A stretch of DNA of 64,000 nucleotides from Pleurotus djamor. Lineage: Eukaryota > Basidiomycota > Agaricomycetes > Agaricales > Pleurotaceae. The position numbers and the translations under genes were made by a program. The stretch spans positions 1 through 64,000 of the forward strand of contig JAPEVF010000095.1 of the NCBI GenBank assembly GCA_029747585.1. Reading direction: 5' to 3'. Positions 10,750 to 21,766 of this stretch are shown here, one piece after another (position 1 is the first letter of the stretch; every line of letters starts with the position of its first letter). The notes under the pieces are model-generated. The model worked only from the letters and a program-made list of their open reading frames with translations, made no database searches and was not told the DNA's origin.

Positions 10750-11914
10750 ATGGTCGCTTCCAAATACCTATCCGCATTGGCCTCTTTCCTCATCGCCGCG
10801 CCTTTGCTGGCTGTCGCGATCCCGTTCCCCCATATTCCTCGTGGTCTTCCTAATGGTACCCACCGTATTGCCTATGACGAGGGAAACCACAGCTTGCTCG
10901 CCTATGACTCATCCGGCGAGATGCTAGGCCGCGTCCATCCCGGCGTGGGTAACCCACAAAAGCGTGGTGCTGGGTCGTGCTCAAGCCTTTGTACCTCTTT
11001 CGCCTGTCTCTGCCTGACTTGCCGTTTGCTGACTCGTTAAAACTCTAGCCTCTGATGATGTCCAGAAGCTTCCTGGCTGGAAGGCTATCGAAGCTGAGGC
11101 CAACAAAAATTGGGGCAGTGGAAAGCGTAATATTGTTACTAACGACAAGGTTGGTGAATTGAACCCACCGTGCTTGGATTATCGACTGATGAGGGCCGTT
11201 AGGATCTACCCGATAACCCAGCACAACTCTGTGCTGGAGATGGTCCTGTTATTGTCAAGAAATCTGGTCCACCTCAGTGTACTACGTCTAAACAGTCCAC
11301 GGATGGCGTACTCTCATCAGGCGGTAAAGTGAAGTTGGAGTTTTCCCAAGGGACTGATTTTTCTGCCACTCATACTGTGACCAGTGCGTAGTTTCGTCGT
11401 TTCTTCCGCCCAGCGGCTGACTTTTAGTGCTTTCAGAGCAATCTACCTTCGGTACCAGTACAACAATTTCCGTTGGAATAGGATTCAAGGATTTGTTCGA
11501 CATTGGTGCTGATGTCACGTCCACCGCGTCGTTCTCAAATACCTTGTCTGACTCGACGACTTCTTCTGGCTCCACCATGTCAAAAACGTTTATCACCATG
11601 AAGGCCCCCCCTGGGAAGAAGTGCCACCTGTACGTATCCTTCTTGTATCCTGGAGTCTCCTTTTAAACGGATAGAATCCCCGCAGTGATTTCCAGAGCAA
11701 GGCGTGTACTATTCAAGGAAAAGGAGCGATTCCATATGTCGCGACTGGATGGGTATGGTTTGAATATGACGACCGGGTTCAGGGCCACTACAAGTGGGCC
11801 GTCAGCATTGACCAGACAATCCCCAAGGTGGAAGATCGGTCGTCAAATATTGAGTTCAAGACTGCAGCTTCGTCCACCACGAAGAGTAAATACAATGGAG
11901 TCTGTGATAAGTAG
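10750..11914 (+). CDS. Secreted protein of unknown function, copy A (possible beta-pore-forming fold)
   Basis: Starts with a clear signal peptide (MVASKYLSALASFLIAAPLL...), then a region with an Asn-His-Ser-like segment and a dibasic KR site before a Cys pair (GSCSSLC). Five exons: 10750-10990, 11049-11149, 11203-11383, 11437-11629 and 11686-11914. The second half has a Ser/Thr-rich, alternating stretch (about residues 185-225, SFSNTLSDSTTSSGS) between beta-prone segments, then a conserved Trp/Tyr-rich part (ATGWVWFEYD). Such a Ser/Thr amphipathic insertion is reminiscent of aerolysin/ETX-MTX2-type proteins, but no family signature is certain. It is a paralogue of 29790-30966, with all intron positions shared. 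Function unknown; extracellular location is inferred from the signal peptide. Confidence 0.75.
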
Positions 11915-12060
11915 AGCGTCTGTATACTACACTCTACTAGTCATACACTCGACTCTGTATGAATGCCGTTTTGTTTTCTGCATCCTGATGACCTCCTACG
12001 AAGTCGCCAAGACCCAATATCCTATGAATCCAATGTGAATCGACGGTTTCTTGCGATCGG

Positions 12061-12539
12061 TAAGGTAGGCGTCATACACTCCCCGCTAACATCACGTGCC
12101 CAACCGTGACAAATCCCAAAACGTTTGCGAATGGTCAAAATAATCGTGTCAAATAATTAACGCATGGAAATTAAGAATTCGCTTCCATTCAATCACGGAT
12201 ATACAGTATATACACATGTTGGTCATGTCTAGTGGAGTACAGGATGCCCCAAAGCTACGTTGTTGTTCGAGGTACCGGAAGTCGGACGCAATTAGGAGCT
12301 TTGACTCCTAGCCGCCCAAAAGAGCCCCTGGTTCACACATCTTGCGGTACTCCTCAGTAACACCCAAGTGTCATCCGGTAAAATGGGGCTTAAATCTCTC
12401 ACAGTGGATTTGAAGGTTTGAATGCAGGCGATAAGCTCAATTCCTCCTACACCCTATGATCAGAGCAAGTTAAACTATTTGTGACGGATTTCCAGTCACC
12501 TCACGTGATGTTAGCGGGGAGTGTATGACGCCTACCTTA
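12061..12539. mobile_element. MITE-like element with 38-bp perfect terminal inverted repeats
   Basis: Positions 12061-12098 (beginning TAAGGTAGGC, ending CACGTG) are an exact reverse complement of 12502-12539. Inside these arms a weaker inverted match continues (GTGAC and AAATCC). The element is about 479 bases, contains no transposase-like frame, and is flanked by TA at both ends, which fits a TA target-site duplication as made by Tc1/mariner-type transposases. It sits between the secreted-protein gene and EXO70, 210 bases before the EXO70 start codon, so it may lie in that promoter. Confidence 0.8.
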
Positions 12540-12749
12540 GTAGAATAATATCCATCCACAAGCGCGCGTCCATGTGTGAGCACTCATTCTCAAGTCGATT
12601 ATCTATAGAACCGTGAGGGAAGCACAGTCAGGAAGCCAACCCATGTGCATGAAAGTTTCAATTTGAAACAGTCTTCCCGACAGTGCCCAAGAAAGGAGAT
12701 CGATGAGGCGCCCGAGGGGCGCTTTTCGTCACGACTCACGACCACCATC

Positions 12750-15132
12750 ATGGACGACGAATCCGCAGAAATTGAGCTAGTAAGACTTCAATAAGACTCG
12801 GGGACGTCTTCTCAACTGGGAGCTTGTATAGCTCGAGCAAAATCTCAATAAAACCCATCAGATTTCACAGAAAATGATCAGTTAGTCTCTTCACCGCGCC
12901 GGTCGTCGCCCACTGAACCAAGCAGCCATCTTGAACAGTTTTGATACCCGTATTGCGAAGCTCGAAAAGTCGATTCTACCGCTCTACAATTCGACACAGA
13001 TTTTGAACAAACGCGCCAGCAGTATGTTGCGTTTAGTCGTGTTGGCTCGCATTGTGTCGCTCATAGAGACGAGATATCGAGAAGGCATTACTGAAGATCG
13101 ACGAGGTGGCCAGTAACCAGGAGGGCATTGCGGCTGAGGAGGCTTTGATTCTCAGAGGGTGCGTAATAATATTGATATGCAAACCCGTTCGGCCTGATGA
13201 TTAGAGCAGTCCTCAACCAGGACAACTTGAAGCGTACAAAGGTGTCCTTGAGCGACTAAATGCTAGCATTGCGTTCAAGTCGCTAGACCGCGACGTGGCT
13301 GATACAGTGGGTGGATGCACTTCGTATCTGGAGGTCCAGCTATCTAAACACGCTCTTTCTTTCGTAGGCGCGTCTCGTTGAAACCGGCGCAAAGAAACTC
13401 ACGCAAATGTATACCAAACTCGTCGCTGAGGGATCATCTGGCTCAACACCACCGCCAGGCTCAGACTTATCCAGCGCACCGTTTCCTGATTCACTCTTCA
13501 CTACACTTCGTCCCTTGGTCGCCTTCCTCCGAACTCTACCTCTACCAGCCACACATCCTTCTCATCCCGCCTCACAATCTATACTATCGACACTCAAAGA
13601 TGCTCAACGTGGATATGCCGACATGCGTGGCAACTGGAGCAGGAAGTGCTTAGAGACTCAGGCAAAGAGAGTCTTGGATCGCGCGGACTCGTTAGATCCT
13701 ATACAGGCTGGACAAGAGTTTGGAGTTTGGGTAGATTCATTGCTCCTGATTGCAGATGTCGGTACCCTTCCTCTTGGTCTTATGCTTTCGAGCTAACACG
13801 NTTTACTTGAAGACCGAGTATGAATACCTCCGGGAGCTGTCTCCACTCACTGGTTCATCAATACTGGCATCATCCTACACCACCTTGCTCAAACCCATCT
13901 CATCTCTCTTTGGTTCGACTTTACAGTCACTCTTAACTTTCATCAAACGATCACTCCATAAACACTCATTTCTCGCATTGTCCGCATACGAAGCACTATT
14001 CTCTCTGCAGCCTCGTTGGGAAGTTTTAACCAAGCGGAGCACAGAATCTCGCAAAGAGTCCGCCGATCCTTTCTCGGAAGGTCTTCAGTCTATACGCGCC
14101 GTTTCTCTGCGCAGCTTTCCGGAGTTCTTGGCCGATGTCAAGTTGGCTTCGTTGGGTAATCGTGGTGGTGGGGAGATCGGGACTGGGGTTGCTGACTTTG
14201 TTGAATCGGTCCGTTTGCTCCTTCTGCCGTATACTGCTCAACATAATGAATATGTATGAACAGACTGTCAAGTATATGGACCGTTTGCCAGAGGTTCAAA
14301 GTGCTGCAGGCTCTGCGCTATTGAAACTGGGCGATGGTAACTGGAAGATGGGAGAGGGGCTTTTACCAGCTTCCACGAAGCCATCAAAACTAGGTGAAGG
14401 TGATGAGCGTCTTATCCTTGAACACTTCGTCTGTGGGTGTTTTGTTGCCTTTATGCCCTCCCTTTTAAACTCGCCGTGTCTATAGACGATGTGATCACCA
14501 CGGCTGTCAATAGCTTGTCCACTTTGTCGCGAGCCCAACGGCGCCCGTCTATGGGCTCTATATTCCTTCTGAACAACATTTCGTACCTCCGCCAACATAT
14601 CATTCTTGCACCTCGGCATGAAGGCTTACTGGACCTTCTTTCCAAGCCCACACAAGATGCCATCAACTCCAACTTTCGGACCGCCAAAGCAGCGTATTTC
14701 GACTCCAACTTTTCTCCGCTCATGCAAGCATTGACGGACGATCCGAAAGAGAAGGGAGGAAAGAGTGTCACGAAGGAGAAGTTTACTAGATTCTTCGATC
14801 TCCTTGAGGAAGTCGTCGAGAGACATAAATTGGGTAAGGTCTTGGAAGATGATGAGGATGGAAGGGAAGTTATCGCGGATGAGGTCGTCAAATTGGTTGT
14901 CCCGAGCTTGCAGAGGTTTACAAGTAAGCATCGAGAAAAGGAATTTAGCAAGAGTCAGTCATTGCTTCTTTTTTCATGGTGATGCGTATTGATAGTTCCT
15001 CTGTAGATCCCCAGAAATGTGAGCTTGCTGCATTCGGGCACAACATTCCTCTATCTTACACCATTTCTTTCCCTAGACATCAAGTTATCGGCAGATGAGG
15101 TTGAAAAGCAACTTCGTAGTATCTATAGATAG
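12750..15132 (+). CDS. EXO70: Exocyst complex subunit Exo70
   Basis: Peripheral membrane subunit of the exocyst, which tethers secretory vesicles to the plasma membrane at sites of polarised growth. The N-terminus (MDDESAEIEL, then LEQNLNKTHQISQKM) and the following helical motifs (SFDTRIAKLEKSILPLYNST, KIDEVASNQEGIAAEEALIL, ERLNASIAFKS) are the conserved Exo70 coiled-coil start. The C-terminal part (LLNNISYLRQHI, SKHREKEFSKNP, ADEVEKQLRSIYR) is the membrane-binding Exo70 domain. The gene has many short introns; the first exons are 12750-12779, 12832-12880, 12926-13021 and 13074 onward. The isolated N at 13801 lies in an intron and does no harm. A MITE-like element ends 210 bases upstream. 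Confidence 0.93.
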
Positions 15133-16303
15133 ATGGATCCCTATCTGAATTCGCAGCTATACTTGAGTTATTCGTCGCATGCACGCTGAACGCATCAATA
15201 TCCGTATGCCATCCTTCAATCCCCCATCCAAATCCACCTGTTATCTTCGCGACGCTACGACGCAAACGAACGATTCTGGCAGCTAGCCTCATTGTGGAGC
15301 TGAATGGACGACATCGCTCCTCAAATCTCTGATTTCGTTCTGAATGCATCAATTCACCTTAATACCTTCCAGAATACATCATTTCGCCAAAATCAAACGC
15401 TATGCACCAAGTTGAACCTTGAAGTTGGGTCATCGAATTGAAGAGGTGATATCTACGAGCTGTGGATCATTGTGGTCGCTACTAATGTGTAGAATAACAG
15501 ATGTCGCTCAGCGCGTAATCACCGAGGTGCTTGAGATACCACATATATGACCTAACATGAGGCTGCATGAGGCGAGAAGAACAGGAACACATACGAGGAG
15601 TCATATTCCATGCCAACTATGAAGTTGGACAACCACCTGAACAAGCTCGAGACTGAGGCCTTGAGGCCTGAGCCGCAATCGGAATTCCAACAGTCCCCAT
15701 GCTATAACGATACTCTAGGTCTATTCTCAGAGGATCGACTGTCATCCTCTCGACATAGAGGTTGGTGTCCAGCCTCGGCCCATCGATATCGCCTCTGAGT
15801 ATAGTCGACCAATCAGAATAGATCTAAACCTTGTCTAAACCTAAAAGGTCGGCACAAACATCCATAGTGAGGAAGTAAAGATTTGTATCACTTAAGAAAA
15901 CATGGGTGACGTTAAACCATATAAGAGTCCATACTGAGACCGGGAATACCTATCGTAGGCATAGAGTGCGTAGGGTCAAAAGAACGCCTACGTAGAGATC
16001 GACATATAAATCCCACATTAAAACCGCCGTAACCGCCTTTGCACACTTAACGCCGGAACAAAGGTGGTACGATGAGGATGAGGGAGCATAAGGGAGACGA
16101 AGAGTCTTTCACGGGTACTAGGAGTCCCGTTGAACGAGATATACGTGAGATCAACGCTTTTGAGGAGCCTCCATCGCATGCACAACGCAAAGCAGGTCGG
16201 ACAACCGAAGCGGAGCCACTGACGCCATCGCTGGCCAGGGAAAGGGCCGAGCTTCAAGACACGTATGCTGATGGATAGTTGGATGCAGCAACAGTCACAG
16301 CGT
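15133..16303. other. Intergenic region after EXO70
   Basis: No supported coding region. It separates EXO70 (+) from the 3' end of the PIN-domain gene (-). Short open frames present have no recognisable motifs. Confidence 0.5.
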
Positions 16304-17534
16304 TCATGGACCTGGTTCGAGTTTTTCGCCGCGAGCAAGTACGCGGACAACCTTGCTGTTGGGTTTGGCAACTAGCTCCATCATGGCTTTCACAGCAGCA
16401 GGACGTTCGACCAAGCTGGTATCGCCGTTATCACCTCCGTCTCGTTCGCGACCCTGGGAAAGCCGTCTTCCACGTCCGGGACCGCCTCGTTTACCCCCAT
16501 ATCCGCCACCACGATACCCACCGCCGCCTCCATGCCCATTTGACATCGGTGTTTTGGGTGCATTTCTATTGTCGTCATCGTGCACATCGTCCCTCGGGAT
16601 CTCCAGGACATCCATGCCCATTCGACTACCCCAATATCCAACGAGGGTACCAGCAACACGCAGCTCATGTTTGCTAACCTGAGCTAAGGGAACAGGGACG
16701 GGTGCCGCGGCTAATTTGGCCGCAGGTTGAGGAGCCGCGGAAGTGACCGCCAACGCAACTTTAAGTGCATTGTCCGTGGATTTCGCCTTGTTAATTTGAT
16801 CGTTAACTTCCCACCGAGCGCAACAGATTGTTCGGCGGACCCATTCCGGAGAGCCCATCAATGTCTTTTCTCCGGCGTCAGGCTCATCCGAGAATTCAAT
16901 TTGATCCCATAGGACATAGGCATCATCCTGTTGAACCCGTATACGTGGATTGACACCGACCTGCGCTTCAAGTAGGCGGGATGCATTCCGAGCTCGAGTT
17001 GCCAACGACGTTGTCCCCTTCTTGAGAAGGTCCAAAGTGTTCAAAACTAGATGAGGTGAGCAAACAGGAGGACACGATCGGTGGAGAGATGTGTGTACCT
17101 TCTAAAGGAACAATGATGATCTCCTGCCTACCATCCCGACACCAGGTCTTCAGCTGTGATAACGAGTGTAGAAGGACACTCCCATCGACAATTATAATGT
17201 CCGCATCTTTCCTATCTTCTTGATAGCTCTCATTTGAGCGCCTGGGGCGCCGTTCTTCAGCTTCACCACCATTGCGCCGCCAAGGTCCACTTGGTCGAGG
17301 ATTCGTTGGGCGTTGCTTGAAGCTCCCATTCTTGGCTCCTTTCCAGGTGCCGTTGGATCCGTTGTTCGAAACAGATTTCTCGAGCTGCTCAACTTGGTGG
17401 CTAAGGAAAGCCGCCCCAAGTGCTCGAGACATGGCCAGCTTGTTAGCTGTCAAGGCGGGTCCCTGTATAGATTCATCGCGGTCAGGAAACTAGGACATAG
17501 CGAAGGATCAGAAGTGGCTCACCCTGTCGGTCAT
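16304..17534 (-). CDS. PIN-domain protein with RGG-type tail
   Basis: Three exons, 17534-17523, 17462-17099 and 17046-16304, give about 372 residues. The start ATG at 17534 gives MTDR, joined by a GT-AG intron to GPALTANKLAMSRAL. Residues about 95-165 form a PIN-like nuclease fold (ADIIIVDGSVLLHSLSQL, IIIVPLEVLNTLDLLKKG, ARNASRLLE), with the acidic residue after the first strand and the Glu after PL as candidate metal ligands. Similar domains occur in SMG6 and Nmd4 in nonsense-mediated decay. Near the C-terminus a Gly/Arg-rich stretch (GGGGGYRGGGYGGKRGG) suggests RNA binding. RNA binding or cleavage is an inference; the exact orthologue is not certain. Confidence 0.75.
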
Positions 17535-18867
17535 CGTCGTGGTACCAGGGAGAGAAGTGCTTGGTGGCTGTATTACGAGTCCGAAATGAAATGGAGGCTC
17601 GTTCTTTTCCCAACCGTTAGTGGAATCGTTGACAAATTATGTAATTTCAGAGTTTCTTGATTGCTGATTGGATAGTCCTATTTTATGGCGGGTTTTTGAT
17701 TGGTCAATCGCTTTGTATCTATTTGTTAGTTTGTCATTCCCACACCCACTTATCATGCTGAATAATCGTGGCCTTCAAGCTCGTCGTTACGTAACTCGTC
17801 CTGGGCCTGAAGGTTTGATGCTACCACAACTCCAACCCTCGGCCTCTCGTGTTTCGAGTCCAAGTCTTGATGCTTGACGAGCCTGTCTCCGACTGCTCCG
17901 CTATCCAAAGCCGAAAGCTTGATGCTCGAGCGAGCCACCAATATCTTGAGCCCCGATACACGCCTCCGTCTGGACCTGTTTCTTGCCGTTACCAGTCCCT
18001 CCGACGATGTCTATACTGGCGTTAGGCGGGCTATGCAACCCCCCACTCGTATTTTTCTGTCCAAAAGCCGGTTTCTCAGATCTCGGGTGTTGTTTCAGTG
18101 GCATATGCGCTCACGGGCTCGTTTGCTGATCGATCGGGACACTTGCTCAGTCTGTGGGGGCGTATCCCCAGTCAAAAACCAAAAAGTCGTGGCCGGTTGG
18201 GGTTAGTTCTGGTCAGCTTCCACAGTGGTTGTCAGCGATCGTTAGCTCTGGAGAGTTGTCTTTAAAATATATTTTGTTTTGACTTTGCTTCGAGCCGGGG
18301 AATTTCTGGGAAGTTGGTGAGGAGTTGAAGTTTTTGAACCGAGTAAAGAACGTTTTGTCGATTTGAATTCTTCGAAGTCCCCAATTCCGCCCAATCGCGG
18401 CGCTTATTCCGGAGTCCCTCTTCCCAACCTCTTCCACTACCATCACGACGACGATAACGACGACCACGGAGCCATCGTGACTGTGCACTCATCGTAGCTT
18501 GACCATCAATCATTTTATTTCTACTTCTCAAGACTTCGCGCCAGAAACCACTTGTCTTGGGCATGCGTCGCGCTCTGAACTACTCAAGTTGGGATGCTCA
18601 TACTCCTGAACAAAATCGACGCGCGACGGCCAACACAACACGAATCTGACCTCGATAGACTATGAGGTAGGCACAAGGGTATACTGGGGTGTCTATATGC
18701 GCCGAGCTTGGAAGTGTGCGAGGTCGTCTGTGAGTTTCCTTCTCGTTTCCCTTCTCGACTTCAACTCACGAAACAGTGTCGTTATCACATTATCATATGG
18801 CCGTGTCGTACAATGAGATATGACACCGCTGCATACGCGTCACGGCGCGGAGGCTTCATAATGGCTG
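17535..18867. other. Gene-poor region with repeat fragment
   Basis: No intact gene. Short frames such as 17668-17877 (+) and 18262-18564 (-) show no clear family. The segment near 18163-18192 is shared with 19951-19982 in the opposite orientation, which suggests fragments of an old repeat. Confidence 0.45.
18163..18192 (+). repeat. Dispersed repeat fragment, copy 1
   Basis: Contains CCCAGTCAAAAACCAAAAAG followed by TCGTGG. The same core, with one substitution and small differences at the ends, is found on the minus strand at 19982-19951. In one frame both copies read Pro-Gln-Ser-Lys-Thr-Lys-Lys, so they may come from one decayed mobile element. Confidence 0.55.
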
Positions 18868-19590
18868 GTGGACTGTATTTCTCAATCTTCACGGAACCAA
18901 CAACCGAAGCAACGACTGCGACCAGAAGTTGGAACCGCGTCCGGCCACCCCTTCCAACCCAGTGCGAAGACGGCAGTTGCTGTTGTCATGGTGATCAACA
19001 GTGATGTTGCCGCATCAACCCCAGGTTTCGATACCACCACCACCACCACCACCACCACCACATCTGCGACCCCATCTGAACCTGACCCCGAACTCGAATA
19101 CTACAATCCGCCAACCGATGCTGCTCGACTTCACGCTCCCCCATCCTTGTCAAGTCCGTCACTCCAAACATCAGTAAGCCAACCAAACGTTCGGCACAAG
19201 CCAAACCATTTGTACCTACCCAAGCAAATTCAAGAAGGTAAGTTCTTGTCTCTCTCTTTGTATCTCTCCCCGCAGCTTTGTTCCACCTTGTCTAGGGCCA
19301 TCTGCGGGCGCGAATGGACCTTATCAAACCCACGCGGCACGAAGGTCGAATTCGACGCCTTCTTTGCGGCGCTCTCGGTTACCGAACGCGATTAGTACGT
19401 TGCTCAGACCTTCATTCTGCCTTCGTTTCATTGACTCCTCTTTTCCCCCAGCGTCCTGAGTCGGACTCCAGGAAAAGACCCTAGTAAGTTATTTGTTTTG
19501 TTCTCGTTCTCGATCTCTTCTAACATCCTTCACAGAGAAAACAGGCTTGCTCAGCCAACAAGGATAACACCAAACATGCCGAAGCGCAGG
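18868..19590 (+). pseudogene. Possible gag-like relic fragment
   Basis: An open stretch encodes a Pro/Ser/Thr-rich region with a run of Thr, then FDAFFAALSVTERD, followed by stops and possible intron-like breaks. The composition resembles the front part of basidiomycete retroelement gag proteins, but no catalytic domain or terminal repeat is visible. It may belong with the relic at 20117-21358. Tentative. Confidence 0.25.
19033..19061 (+). repeat. ACC trinucleotide microsatellite
   Basis: About nine to ten tandem ACC units are seen directly. They encode a poly-Thr run in the frame of the surrounding open stretch. Confidence 0.9.
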
Positions 19591-19950
19591 TGATGTAAGG
19601 CGCGAACGTAGCATCGTGCGGCGGCGGGGGCAGGGATATAGGAATACCAGAACAGAAATTAATTAGCTTTCCGTGACTTTCTCGAGCTTTCCGCTGCTCT
19701 CTTGTAACTCTCCCAAGCTTATAATCACTCTCTCAAGCGTAATTCTACTCTCTACAACTACTCAATACCCTTCGCACCTATTTGGAATGAAAATTCAATG
19801 TGTTTTAATGGCCAAAAATAGTAAAACTTATGTTAGCTGACGAAAACTGGTGGTAACTATTTGCTCGGTAGGTAATTCGCTCACTTGATAGCCAACCAAC
19901 AGTGTTGAGCGGCGCGGCTCCACAAACTGTCCAAAACCCGCCATTACCCA

Positions 19951-19982
19951 CCACGGCTTTTTGGTTTTTGACTGGGGCGTAT
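19951..19982 (-). repeat. Dispersed repeat fragment, copy 2 (inverted)
   Basis: On the minus strand this reads GATACGCCCCAGTCAAAAAC and onward to CCGTGG, matching 18163-18192. It lies in a minus-strand open frame (19828-20199) with no recognised family. Confidence 0.55.
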
Positions 19983-20116
19983 CTTCGAGGGCACCTCGAT
20001 TCGGGTTTTGAGCAATTTCGGGTTTGTAGTAAAACGGTCCCTCGACTACAATTCCACACAATCTTGACCGGTCCGCAGCTGCACCTAGGCTCTTCATCGT
20101 TCGCCTGAAAGCTTGA

Positions 20117-21358
20117 ATGCGATGTGGTGCCGTGATAACAAATCTAAAGAGTAAAGAAGTCTCGAATATAATTGCAGGTGCGCAAAACGGTGCTGACATG
20201 GTCTACGATGATATTTTCTGTGGTACCGTTTACCTCAAACATGTACAACTCTCAGAGGATGATACCGTTGTCTCTGGTACGGTGCACAGCTTTACCAGAA
20301 CAATGCTTGAAGGCTTCGGATACCTAGATCTTCGTAGTCTCGCCGTCATTCTGCGCCGCATACACCCGATCTTTCAGCACGTCCTGTGGACTTGTCACCT
20401 CTTGAAGCTTGACGCCGCGCTCGACGTTCCTTTTGCTTTGTCGTCTACTTCTGAACTTTCTGAGCCGCCTCCTTCCGCCCCTGGTTTTCCCTTCCCCCAA
20501 CTCCAGCCCATGCTCGCCCTTGAGCACCTCCCCTTTCTTACCCGTCATGCCTCAGAACTCGTCCGAGGAATATGCGAGCCTTTTTATTTGTGCTTGGAAA
20601 GGCGTCCTTCATACTCAGTGGATCTCGAGCAATAGGGCTGCTCTGCTGGCGATGTCCTACTCGCGTCTGATTACGGTCTTCCAGGACAAGATGCTTGGCT
20701 TTCAGTGGAATGTCAAGCTGGCACAGTCCATCCGGGATATGAGCCAGGGCTCCTTGTCCTTTGGTATTTTTCACAACGCGGTTTGCTCGAAGAATGCTCT
20801 GCTTGTGGGTAATGAGAAGTTTAATTCGGAGGAGGATTTACGCAACATTTTACATTGCCGTATGGACGAGAAGACCCGTTCAGAGTGCGCGTCTTTACAT
20901 ATCCACGATCTCGACGACTTCGATGAATGGCTTCGCGAAGTGGAGAACGTTGATGATCGTCTGCGTCGGGATCGCAAAGACCAGAGGAAGACCATGTTAC
21001 AATTGATTCAAGACTCCTACCGGGTTGCCCCTCCCCCCAGCTCGCATCGTACCGTTTACCGCGCTCCTGCCCCGGAGCAACGTTCTGGTCTCCAGCTACC
21101 CAAGATCACTCCTACCGAGCGTGTCCTCCTGTCCGCCCACACTGGCTGCTTCAAGTGTCGCCGATTCTATGCTGGTCACTTCAAGAGCATCTGTCCAATG
21201 ATTTCCTTGATCCGGCTACATACAAGATGCTGACCAGTGCCATGGTGGAGATGGCAAAGAATTCCAGAAGCAGAGGCTCTTTGTCGTCTCGGCCTGCTTT
21301 TGCCTTGTCATCTCGTTTCGCCGCGGTTGTTGCTGAAGATGGACCCGCTGCTGCGTAA
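20117..21358 (+). pseudogene. Degenerate gag-like gene with zinc-knuckle-like motif
   Basis: Three overlapping frames carry one apparent protein: 20117 to about 20610 in one frame, 20610 to about 21200 in another, and 21200-21358 back in the first. Long coding-like stretches are interrupted by compensating frame changes. A Cys-rich motif near 21150 (GCFKCRRFYAGHFKSICP) has C-x2-C-x6-H-x4-C spacing, like a retroviral-type zinc knuckle (normally x4 before His) with extra residues. It is followed, after a frame change, by DPATYKMLT. The most likely origin is a decayed retrotransposon gag. No reverse transcriptase or long terminal repeats are seen nearby. Confidence 0.4.
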
Positions 21359-21766
21359 TCCAACGGTGCTCCACTCGATGACACCGTTTACTGCAGCGTT
21401 GGGGACGTTGGGCCAAGTTTTGTGACTATATACACATCAACGCGTACTTACTCGAACTGTACTGACTCCTTCCCGACACAATTACACATGCTGGTCCTCG
21501 TATCCTGTTCTTGAGTGTCTTTCATTACACCGGCATCGGTGAACCTACTCTGATCGGCGGACTGGACACCATACTCTTTCTGCCCCCCCCCCCCCCTCTC
21601 ACTGCTTCACTGCTTTGTTTTGGATGTGATGCACCTCTTTGAACTCAACATTACCGAGCAGCTTCTAATCCTCTGGCGTGGAACAATGTGATGCAAACTT
21701 AGCTGTCCCTGAGTGAGNTTTTTTTCTTCGTCAATGACGCGTTCAAACCGCTGACAGATGTTTAGA

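Larger units (their letters stand above)
10209..11914 (+). repeat. Segmental duplication, copy A (promoter plus gene)
   Basis: This block matches 29790-31541 on the opposite strand. Similarity covers the five-exon gene and about 540 bases upstream. A perfectly shared stretch at the far upstream edge (CTAGCGTTTCGCCTGAA) lies at 10209-10225 and, inverted, at 31525-31541. Other shared promoter stretches include CCATCCTGGTCGATCT shortly before the start codon. The copies have diverged with small indels, so the event is not very recent. Confidence 0.8.

Noticed and set aside
16353..16682. Plus-strand Pro/Arg-rich open frame of 109 codons
   Set aside because: It is the reverse of the Gly/Arg-rich part of the PIN-domain gene; composition is explained by the opposite strand.
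21583..21597. Poly-C run
   Set aside because: Simple homopolymer, possibly with sequencing error; no structure around it.
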